From Streptomyces formicae (GTDB lineage: Bacteria; Actinomycetota; Actinomycetes; Streptomycetales; Streptomycetaceae): a stretch of DNA of 64,000 nucleotides. The DNA is taken from contig NZ_CP022685.1 of NCBI RefSeq assembly GCF_002556545.1, forward strand, positions 186,001 through 250,000, written 5' to 3'. Made by a program: the position numbers and the translations under genes. Positions 56,539 through 64,000 of the stretch are shown piece by piece; position 1 is the stretch's first letter; every line of letters starts with the position of its first letter. Under the pieces are notes generated by a model. It did no database searches. It was not told where the DNA came from and saw only the letters and a program-made list of their open reading frames with translations.

Positions 56539-57591
56539 GTGACCGTGTCGCCCCCGCCGCGCCGCCGCACCCTTCTGCTCGCCCCGCTCGCCGCGGCGAG
56601 CGCGTGCGGCGCCCCCTCCTCTCCCTCCTCGCACCCGGCGGGCGCCCGGCCCCAGGCGCGGACCCAACACGGCATCGCCACCGCGCAACCCGCCCGCGTC
56701 CTGCTGACCGCCTACGACCTCGCCTCCCCCGGGGCGACGGCGGCAGCGGTCCGCGCCACCCTGTCCGCCTGGTGGTCCCGCCCCGCACCCGACATCACGC
56801 TGACCGTGGCCGCCGGGCCCGGCCTGTACCGCAAGCTCGCCGTGCCCGCCCCCGACCGCCTCAAGGCCCTTCCCGCCTTTCCCGGCGACCGCCTCGACCC
56901 CCGGCGGGGCGGGGGCGACGTCCTGGTGCAGCTCTGCGGCGACGACGCGGCGGCCTGTGCCCGCGCCGCCACGCGTCTCACCGCCCGGGCCGCCGGTGTC
57001 CTCACCCAACGCTGGCGGCAGGAGGGGTTCCTGCCGCCCCGGGCCGCAGGACAGACCCCGCTGAACCTCTTCGGGTTCAAGGACGGCACGGAGAACCCCG
57101 GCGCCGACGAGCTCCACCGCTGGGTGTGGAACGGCGACGGCACCACCTACCTCGTCTACCGGCGCATCCACATGGCCGTCGACACCTTCACCGCGCTGCC
57201 CGTCGCCCAGCAGGAGCGCGTCATCGGCCGCCATCGCGCCAGCGGCGCGCCCCTCGGCGGAGAGCGCGAGCACGACCCCGTGGACCTGTACGCCAAGACG
57301 CCCCAGGGCCGCTATCTGATCCCGGCGCAATCCCATGTGCGGCTGGCCCACTCGCGCCTCGACGGCGGTGCTCGCATGCTGCGGCGCGGCTACTCCTACG
57401 ACGACGGCGCTGACGACCGGGGGCTGCTCTTCCTCTCCTACATGCGCGACCCCGCGCTCTTCGTCCGCGTGCAGCAGCGCCTGGCCGCGGCCGACGCCAT
57501 GAACCGCTTCCTGGAGCACCGGGCTTCCGCCGTGGGCCACGTCCTCGCCGCCCCGGCCCCCGGCTCCGCCTTCGGCGACCAGCTGCGCTGA
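56539..57591 (+). CDS. DyP-type haem peroxidase (EfeB-like), exported
   Basis: 350 residues. The export signal is PRRRTLLLAPLAAASAC, a twin-arginine-like motif with a possible lipobox. The catalytic GFKDGTENP has Asp182 as proton acceptor. The probable haem-ligand His266 is in IPAQSHVRLAH. DyP peroxidases oxidise dyes, lignin units and phenols with H2O2. EfeB-like members use Tat export; this one is shorter than the usual 400 residues. No EfeU or EfeO genes adjoin it, so it is not a standard iron-uptake operon. GTG start. Convergent with the hypothetical gene at 57600. Confidence 0.93.
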   Translation: MTVSPPPRRRTLLLAPLAAASACGAPSSPSSHPAGARPQARTQHGIATAQPARVLLTAYDLASPGATAAAVRATLSAWWSRPAPDITLTVAAGPGLYRKLAVPAPDRLKALPAFPGDRLDPRRGGGDVLVQLCGDDAAACARAATRLTARAAGVLTQRWRQEGFLPPRAAGQTPLNLFGFKDGTENPGADELHRWVWNGDGTTYLVYRRIHMAVDTFTALPVAQQERVIGRHRASGAPLGGEREHDPVDLYAKTPQGRYLIPAQSHVRLAHSRLDGGARMLRRGYSYDDGADDRGLLFLSYMRDPALFVRVQQRLAAADAMNRFLEHRASAVGHVLAAPAPGSAFGDQLR

Positions 57592-57599
57592 CGCGGGCC

Positions 57600-58328
57600 T
57601 CAGCCGACCCCGTCGCCCGGAGACACCCGGTGCGCCTCCAGGCCCGGGGATTCCAGCACGTCCGCGATGAGCGCCTCGGACCCGCCGACGTACGTGCTCA
57701 CCAGGTCGACGTCCCCGCCCACGCACCAGGCGCGGTCCCTCGGCCACCACAGGTCGGGCAGCTCGGCGAACTCGTCGAGGGACAGGGGGGACACGACGTC
57801 GGCGAGCGGCCCCGCGAGCAGCAGTTCGTCCCTGCCCGGCGTCTCGAAGGTCGGCAGTCCGTCGAAGTCCCAGCGGCCGTAGCCGTTCCACAGGCCGAAC
57901 CAGCACTGCTCGGCGGTCGCCGTGTGCCGGGACAGTACGGGGATGAGGGCGCGGGCGACATCGGGCGGGGTGGGGCCCTCGGCGGGGTGCTCGTCCCACA
58001 CGCCGGGCAGGCCGTACTCGGACAGGTTCTGGTAGTCGCGGTCCATGCCGACCACCTCGTGCCAGTTCACGCCCGGCGCCACCTCGCGACCGTGGGCAGC
58101 GGCCACCGCGGACCAGCGCACCGGGCGCTCGTCCAGGGACGCCGGATGCAGCACCCGTGCGTACGCCGCGAAACCGGCCGCCGCCACGCCCGTCACCGTG
58201 CCGAACGCGCCGCGGCCCGGGCCGTGCTCACCCAGCCAGTGGGCCGGTGAGAGGTCGGCGGTCTGTACGCGCAGCCGCCCGTAGCTCTCGGGGGCGGGCT
58301 CACGGTCGACCAGGGGGTAGGTGTCCAT
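57600..58328 (-). CDS. Conserved actinobacterial protein of unknown function
   Basis: 242 residues, no signal peptide or membrane segment. Trp-rich motifs such as RGAFGTVTGVAAAGFAAYARVLHP, EQCWFGLWNGYGRWDFDG and LPDLWWPRDRAWCVGGDVDL look like a conserved soluble domain that I cannot name. It overlaps the DUF4345-like gene upstream by 29 nt and so is co-transcribed with it, under control of the TetR operator at 58821. Confidence 0.8.
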   Translation of the reverse strand: MDTYPLVDREPAPESYGRLRVQTADLSPAHWLGEHGPGRGAFGTVTGVAAAGFAAYARVLHPASLDERPVRWSAVAAAHGREVAPGVNWHEVVGMDRDYQNLSEYGLPGVWDEHPAEGPTPPDVARALIPVLSRHTATAEQCWFGLWNGYGRWDFDGLPTFETPGRDELLLAGPLADVVSPLSLDEFAELPDLWWPRDRAWCVGGDVDLVSTYVGGSEALIADVLESPGLEAHRVSPGDGVG

Positions 58329-58803
58329 CCGTCGAGTCTGCCAGGCCCGGGGCGGCGGGCCCGGCCGCGGTGGCCTCTCCCGCGTCGGCCGCGACCGCCG
58401 TCCCGCGCGCCGCCGCGCCCGCTGCCGCGGCTCGTTCGTCCGCGGTCGAGAGCCAGAAGTAGAGGGGCGGCAGGCCGACTTCGAGGACGGTCAGGGGCAC
58501 CTGGAACCAGTGGGGCCAGCCGTGCACCGCGACGGAGAGCAGACGGCCGACGCCGCCGAGCAGGAAGACCCCGGCGAGCACGCGTACGACGGCGGAGGGG
58601 ATCGGCGACTGGCGCGCGACCCAGATCCAGGCGAGCCCGAAGCCGAGGAAGATCGCGTTGTAGAACCGCTCCCTGCTGTCGACGGTCGCCCCCGCCGACT
58701 CCTCCCCCGGCACCGAGCCGATGCCGAGGACGACGTGGTACAGGCCGATCGCCACGCAGGCGACACCCATCGCCATCGAGAGCCACTTGAGGAGTCTGGC
58801 CAC
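58300..58803 (-). CDS. Small membrane protein (DUF4345-like)
   Basis: 167 residues with four membrane segments (LSMAMGVACVAIGLYHVVLG; FYNAIFLGFGLAWIWVA; VVRVLAGVFLLGGVGRLLSV; FQVPLTVLEVGLPPLYFWL). The pattern of DUF4345 proteins, including RFYNAIFLGFG, is present. Function is not known for the family. GTG at 58803 with AAGGTGG. A perfect 30-bp palindrome lies 17 nt before it, and a divergent TetR gene follows, so it is the regulated target. Confidence 0.88.
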   Translation of the reverse strand: MARLLKWLSMAMGVACVAIGLYHVVLGIGSVPGEESAGATVDSRERFYNAIFLGFGLAWIWVARQSPIPSAVVRVLAGVFLLGGVGRLLSVAVHGWPHWFQVPLTVLEVGLPPLYFWLSTADERAAAAGAAARGTAVAADAGEATAAGPAAPGLADSTDGHLPPGRP

Positions 58804-58820
58804 GGCTGGACCACCTTCCG

Positions 58821-58850
58821 CCCGCTAGTAGACGTCTGTCTACTAGCGGG
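58821..58850. promoter_or_regulatory. 30-bp TetR operator
   Basis: CCCGCTAGTAGAC (58821-58833), GTCT, then its reverse complement (58838-58850). A further half-site CTAGTAGAC lies at 58863-58871. The half-site TAGTAGAC therefore occurs three times between the divergent genes, matching cooperative TetR binding. Confidence 0.85.
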
Positions 58851-58893
58851 AAGCTAGGGCCACTAGTAGACAGGTGTCAAGTAGGGTGGGCGC

Positions 58894-59511
58894 ATGACCG
58901 CGCGCCGCAGACTCGATCCCGCCGAGCGCCGCGGCGAACTGCTCGACACCGGGGCCCGACTGTTCGCCGCGAAGCCGTACGACGAGGTGTTCATGGAGGA
59001 GGTCGCCCAACAGGCGGGCGTCTCCCGCGCGTTGCTCTACCGGTACTTCCCGAGCAAGCACGCCCTCTTCGCCGCCGTCTACCAACAGGCCGCCGATCAA
59101 CTGCTCTCGGTGACCAGGCTCGACAAATCCGCGCCCGTCTTCGACCAGCTGTCGGCCGGACTCGACGCCCACTTCGACTACTTCGCCGCCAACAAGCACA
59201 CGGTGCTCGCGGCGAACCGGGTGCTCGCGGGCGACCCCGTCATCCAGTCGATCATCACGGGCGAACTGGCCGAGCTGCGACGGCGCCTGCTGGACGCGAC
59301 CGCGCTCGGGGACGGCCCGAGGGAGCTGGTGTCGTCGGCGCTGACCAGCTGGCTCGTCTTCGTCCGCGTGCTCTGCGTGGACTGGCTGACCAACGAGTCG
59401 TTCACCCGCGCCGAACTGCACACCATGTCGGTCGGGGCGCTGAAGGGGGCGCTCGGCGCGGTCCTCGATCTGGATCGGCTGGTGGCGGGCGAGGACGCCG
59501 GGACCCTGTGA
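58894..59511 (+). CDS. TetR-family regulator (of the DUF4345-like operon)
   Basis: 205 residues. HTH is LLDTGARLFAAKPYDEVFMEEVAQQAGVSRALLYRYFPSKHALFAAVY in pieces over residues 15-62. The C-terminal ligand domain (HFDYFAANKHTVLAANRVLAGDPVIQSIITGEL) is of the common TetR_C type. Divergent from the DUF4345-like gene with a long perfect operator in between, so autoregulation and repression of that operon are likely. Followed 13 nt later by the PhzF-like gene, which may share its transcript. Confidence 0.92.
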   Translation: MTARRRLDPAERRGELLDTGARLFAAKPYDEVFMEEVAQQAGVSRALLYRYFPSKHALFAAVYQQAADQLLSVTRLDKSAPVFDQLSAGLDAHFDYFAANKHTVLAANRVLAGDPVIQSIITGELAELRRRLLDATALGDGPRELVSSALTSWLVFVRVLCVDWLTNESFTRAELHTMSVGALKGALGAVLDLDRLVAGEDAGTL

Positions 59512-59524
59512 TTGGATCTTCGGC

Positions 59525-60220
59525 ATGACCGATGTCGAGATTGTGCGCGTGTTCGTGACCGCCGACGGGACCGGCGGCAGTCCGTTGGGGGTGGTGACCG
59601 ATGGCGCGTCGGTCCCGGGCGTGACGGGCCGTCAGGAGCTGGCGCGACAGCTGGGGTTCAGCGAGACCGTGTTCGTGGACGACGCCGCGCGGGGCGAGGT
59701 GGACATCTACACGCCCAGCGCCCGGCTGCCGTTCGCGGGCTATCCGCTGATCGGCGCCGCTTCGGTGCTGCGGGAGCACGGCACGCCCGTGGACGTGCTG
59801 CGGACCGCGGCCGGTGACGTGGCGACGTGGGTCGAGGGCGGGTTCACCTGGATCCGCGGGCGCGCCGCATGGGTGTCGGGCAAGCGTACGCAGCAGTACG
59901 CCTCCGCCGCCGAGGTCGACGCCCTGCCCGCACCGCCCCCGGGAGAGGGCTGGCTGTACGCGTGGGCGTGGCAGGACGAGGCCGCGGGCACCCTTCGCGC
60001 CCGCGGCTTTCCGCGGCGCGGGGACGCCATCACCGAGGACGAGGCGACCGGCGCGGCCGCGATGCTCCTCGCGGCCGAGCTGGGCCGTGACGTGCACATC
60101 CGGCAGGGGGTCGCGTCCGAGATCGTGGCCCGGGTCCGCGACGAGGGGTGGACGGAGGTCGGCGGGCGCGTCGCGGCCGCCGAGCGCCGACCGCTCCCTC
60201 AGGTGGCCGACGCCTCCTGA
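59525..60220 (+). CDS. PhzF-like isomerase/epimerase, short form
   Basis: 231 residues. The N-terminal PhzF half has VRVFVTADGTGGSPLGVV, the catalytic Glu of LGFSETVFVD and the strand IYTPSARLPFAGYPLIGAASVL. The C-terminal half is reduced (PhzF is usually about 260-300 residues), ending with EDEATGAAAMLLAAELGRDVHI. Members act as isomerases or epimerases on small acids; substrate unknown. ATG at 59525. Its stop codon overlaps the convergent STAS gene by 22 bp. Confidence 0.87.
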   Translation: MTDVEIVRVFVTADGTGGSPLGVVTDGASVPGVTGRQELARQLGFSETVFVDDAARGEVDIYTPSARLPFAGYPLIGAASVLREHGTPVDVLRTAAGDVATWVEGGFTWIRGRAAWVSGKRTQQYASAAEVDALPAPPPGEGWLYAWAWQDEAAGTLRARGFPRRGDAITEDEATGAAAMLLAAELGRDVHIRQGVASEIVARVRDEGWTEVGGRVAAAERRPLPQVADAS

Positions 60221-60621
60221 GCCGCGATGAGCCGCCCCATGCCCAGACAGTGCAGGGTCGCCGCGGACTTGGGGCAGACTCCCCGCATCACCAGGGATCC
60301 CTCGACGTCCTTGAGCGCCCGGAGCGTACCGAAGAAGACGCCCGCGCCGTCCCGGGCGAGATAGGTGACCTCGGACAGATCGACGATCAGATGGCGGCAG
60401 CCGCCCCGCACGAGGCGGTGCAGGTGTGCCGCGAGCGAGTCGGCCTGGCGCGCGGTGATCTCACCCCGCAGCGTGACACGGACCAGGCACCCGGCGACGA
60501 GCACCCGCGCGATGCCCGCACGCCGCAGGTGCCGGGCGGCCCCGGTGGCGCCCGGCGACAGGGGTGCCCTGCGGGCGTGCCGCACGGTCGCGGCAGGGGT
60601 CGTGTGATCGGCATCGCGCAC
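60199..60621 (-). CDS. STAS-domain protein lacking the phosphorylatable serine
   Basis: About 140 residues from the GTG at 60621 (GGAGGG upstream); a start at 60717 would add 32 residues of no clear structure. The STAS domain is VTLRGEITARQADSLAAHLHRL, CRHLIVDLSEVTYLARDGAGVFF and LVMRGVCPKSAATLHCLGM. Anti-sigma antagonists carry D-S-S/T-G at the phosphosite; here the site reads A-R-D-G (Arg90), so the normal kinase cannot phosphorylate it. It would be a permanently active antagonist or a ligand-binding STAS. No anti-sigma kinase adjoins it. Confidence 0.75.
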   Translation of the reverse strand: MRDADHTTPAATVRHARRAPLSPGATGAARHLRRAGIARVLVAGCLVRVTLRGEITARQADSLAAHLHRLVRGGCRHLIVDLSEVTYLARDGAGVFFGTLRALKDVEGSLVMRGVCPKSAATLHCLGMGRLIAAQEASAT

Positions 60622-60803
60622 GGGAGCAGGCCCTCCGGCTTCTTCCAACTTCTTCCACTTGTCTATACCATGCCGGGCCACCCGCAGCGAGGGGCCCTCA
60701 CGTGCACGACCTGTCACCGGGCGTGGCCAGGAATGAGATGTCCGCAGGTGAGGACGGACCTCGCCGGACGCCCCTCGACAAGGGCAGGCGCCGAAACTTC
60801 TTC

Positions 60804-60819
60804 AAGGGTCTAGACCAAT
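60804..60819 (+). promoter_or_regulatory. Candidate DasR (dre) site
   Basis: AAGGGTCTAGACCAAT, with the core GGTCTAGACC at 60807-60816 exactly as in the DasR element ACTGGTCTAGACCAGT; 13 of 16 bases agree. It lies about 150 bp before the cholesterol oxidase gene. The STAS gene on the other side is the alternative target. Confidence 0.45.
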
Positions 60820-60878
60820 AGCCACCCCTCACACCTCGTACGCCGCTCAACGACAAAAAGGGACGGATCGTAAAGATC

Positions 60879-60893
60879 AGGTACAAGTTACCT
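60879..60893 (+). promoter_or_regulatory. Inverted repeat upstream of the cholesterol oxidase gene
   Basis: AGGTA-CAAGT-TACCT, a 5-5-5 palindrome in the AT-rich leader region about 75 bp before the start. Possible operator or promoter element; no -10 was fixed. Confidence 0.4.
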
Positions 60894-60952
60894 CTTGGTA
60901 TGCAGTGACTTCCCGCAGGGGCGGCAGTAGAACTCGTTCCGATTCCGCCTAG

Positions 60953-62608
<1,656 letters not shown>

Positions 62609-62628
62609 TCCGTCAGGCGGCGACGCGT

Positions 62629-62654
62629 CCGGCGGGGCCGGTCGGCTCCGCCGG
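62629..62654. terminator. Terminator between choA and the lipase gene
   Basis: CCGGCGGGGCC-GGTC-GGCTCCGCCGG stem of 11 bp with one wobble pair, between convergent genes. Confidence 0.7.
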
Positions 62655-62662
62655 TCATCGGG

Positions 62663-63355
62663 TCACCCGGCGAGGAAGCCGCGCACCCCTTGGGACACCC
62701 CGTCGTCGGAGAGCAGCTCGTTGTGGGCCAGGCACCCCGCCGCGTGGTTCCGGGCGCCGCCCAGCGGGACGCTGTCGTCCGGGTTGATCACCTCGTCGCA
62801 GTTCGACCACCACGTCGCGTACGCCACCGTGCCCGGCGTCTCGTCCCCCTCCGCGAGCTTCTTCACCACGTACGATCCGGGCGTCATGTCACGGCAGGCC
62901 TGCGACCACAGCGCGCAGGCCCAGGCGGTGGCGGTGCCGTGGTTCGGTCCGGCGAGCGAGACCCAGTGGTCGACCTCGGCGGCGCCGCCGCCGAACTTCA
63001 CGTACCACCGCGTGACGAGGCTGCCGAACGAGTGCGCCACGAGGTCGACGCGATCGGCACCCGTGCGGGCCCGCACCTGCGCGACGTAGTCGGCGAGCCT
63101 GCCGGAGAGCGTCTCGTTCACGGACTGGCTGGTGTCGTAGCCCCAGGAGTACAGCTCGTCGTCGGTGTATCCCGACGCCTTCAGCTCGTCGCGCAGCGAT
63201 CCCCAGACGCCAGGGTCGGCGTTGTAGCCGTGGACGAACACGACCGGCGTGTGCGCCGCGCCCGCCGATGCCGAGGCCGGGGCCGATGTCACCGCCGCGG
63301 CGGACGCCAACAGTGCGGCGATCAAGAGGACGAGCCCACGGGCTCGCTTGGCCAT
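62663..63355 (-). CDS. Secreted alpha/beta-hydrolase lipase (class 2 lipase type)
   Basis: 230 residues from the ATG at 63355; GTG at 63361 has a better-placed GGAGG. Signal peptide ARGLVLLIAALLASAAAVTSAPASA. The oxyanion motif is VVFVHGYNADPGVWG, the nucleophile elbow is DLVAHSFGSLVTR, the acid is near INPDDSVPLGG and the His is in AHNELLSD. This resembles lipase class 2/EstA esterases of Streptomyces and Bacillus LipA in layout. Convergent with choA, so a lipid-degrading pair of secreted enzymes lies side by side. Confidence 0.9.
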   Translation of the reverse strand: MAKRARGLVLLIAALLASAAAVTSAPASASAGAAHTPVVFVHGYNADPGVWGSLRDELKASGYTDDELYSWGYDTSQSVNETLSGRLADYVAQVRARTGADRVDLVAHSFGSLVTRWYVKFGGGAAEVDHWVSLAGPNHGTATAWACALWSQACRDMTPGSYVVKKLAEGDETPGTVAYATWWSNCDEVINPDDSVPLGGARNHAAGCLAHNELLSDDGVSQGVRGFLAG

Positions 63356-63452
63356 CGACACGGTGCCTCCCACGGCGCGAGATTCATGGCTACGCACGAG
63401 TACGGGAGGATTGTGGGGCCGACAGGGCGAGTTGACCAGAGAGAGGAGCCGC

Positions 63453-63992
63453 TCAGTCGCGCAGGGCGAGGCCGCGCCGCTCCAGTTCCTCCGACAGGAT
63501 CCGCACCGCCTTCGGGCCGACGCCGTGCAGGGCGAGGAGTTCGGCCCCTGTGCGTTCCGTGAGCGCGGACAGCGTGGTCAGTCCCGCGCCGAGCAGGGCC
63601 CGTGTCGCGGGCTTTCCGATGCCCGGCGGCAGATCGCTCCGCGGACCGCCGGCTCCCGCGTCCGCCGCGTCGAGCTCCGCCACGAGGCGACGCGGGGCGC
63701 GGTCGGCCCAGGCCGCCCTGGCCAGGGCGTTGAGGTCCTTGCCGCCGATGTCGGCCAGCGGCACGCGGAAGCCGGTCACCGTGTCGCCGCGGAGCAGCCG
63801 CTCCCCCGTCAGGTGCGCCGCCGCGGCGGACTCGGCCGCCGCTTCCGCCAGCCTCAGCCGTACGACGCCGTCCTTCGTCAGGGACGCGAACCGCTTGCCG
63901 CGCACGGTGAAGAAGACCTCGCCGTCCCGGATCCCCTCTTCGGTCTCCGGGAGGGCGAGCGCGGCCTTGCGGAGTTGGTTCGGTGTGGTCAC
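63453..63992 (-). CDS. MmcQ/YjbR-like protein with C-terminal helix-hairpin-helix
   Basis: 179 residues. The N-terminal part is a YjbR/MmcQ-type domain (ALALPETEEGIRDGEVFFTVRGKRFASLTKDGVVRLRL), a fold of DNA-binding type. After a short linker (about residue 115) come two HhH units with DLPPGIGKPATRALLGAGLT and LLALHGVGPKAVRILSEELERRG. The fused HhH suggests non-specific DNA binding. Function is not known; its start MTTPNQLRKAAL has ATG at 63992, close to the window edge. Confidence 0.85.
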   Translation of the reverse strand: MTTPNQLRKAALALPETEEGIRDGEVFFTVRGKRFASLTKDGVVRLRLAEAAAESAAAAHLTGERLLRGDTVTGFRVPLADIGGKDLNALARAAWADRAPRRLVAELDAADAGAGGPRSDLPPGIGKPATRALLGAGLTTLSALTERTGAELLALHGVGPKAVRILSEELERRGLALRD

Positions 63993-64000
63993 GCGGTCAG

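Overview
The window is high-GC DNA with strong third-position G/C bias, many GTG and TTG starts, AGGAGG-type ribosome sites, and a gene set (ECF41 sigma factor, rifampicin monooxygenase, secreted cholesterol oxidase, CBM-linked dioxygenase, YkuD transpeptidase, many TetR/MFS pairs) that points to a Streptomyces or close relative, probably an accessory or arm-proximal part of the chromosome. No rRNA, tRNA, prophage, transposase or CRISPR array was seen.

1-8.8 kb: a tightly packed minus-strand exopolysaccharide operon. Transcription runs from a polyprenyl-phosphate sugar transferase, through an AlgD-like nucleotide-sugar dehydrogenase, a GT4 glycosyltransferase and two Wzz-like chain-length proteins with degenerate kinase halves, to an asparagine-synthase-like amidotransferase cut by the window edge. 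A HAD dehalogenase lies upstream. 9.8-18.7 kb: secreted proteins (four-Fn3, beta-helix, SRPBCC, FG-GAP, S12 DD-peptidase-like) and a TetR/MFS pair. 18.9-24.5 kb: tautomerase, TetR plus 14-TM exporter, then an EEP phosphatase, a YceI protein and an AhpD-like protein that diverge from an ECF41 sigma factor through two mirror-image promoters.

24.6-26.2 kb: a rifamycin-resistance monooxygenase (rox) with a rifamycin-associated palindrome in front. 26.2-35.5 kb: methyltransferase, a MacB/FtsX-type ABC transporter whose permease carries a frameshift, a divergent two-component system, an orphan SecD-P1-like lipoprotein and a second two-component system. 35.8-39.6 kb: an amidohydrolase remnant, katG and a divergent Fur/CatR-type regulator.

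39.6-48.2 kb: a 1143-residue HEAT-repeat protein of unknown function, a three-subunit PaoABC-like molybdenum aldehyde oxidase, and a MarR/SDR divergent pair sharing a perfect 26-bp palindrome. 48.3-57.6 kb: extracellular functions (intradiol dioxygenase with a carbohydrate-binding tail, AraC regulator, L,D-transpeptidase, a large SdrD/SpaA-fold surface protein, a beta-helix lipoprotein, a DyP peroxidase). 57.6-64 kb: a DUF4345-like membrane protein and TetR with a 30-bp operator, PhzF-like protein, STAS protein, cholesterol oxidase with a possible DasR site, a lipase and an MmcQ-HhH protein.

The most informative signals are in the non-coding DNA: mirrored ECF41 promoters, the rifamycin-associated element, a triplicated Shine-Dalgarno hairpin in front of the polysaccharide operon, and several long perfect operators that pair regulators with their likely targets.
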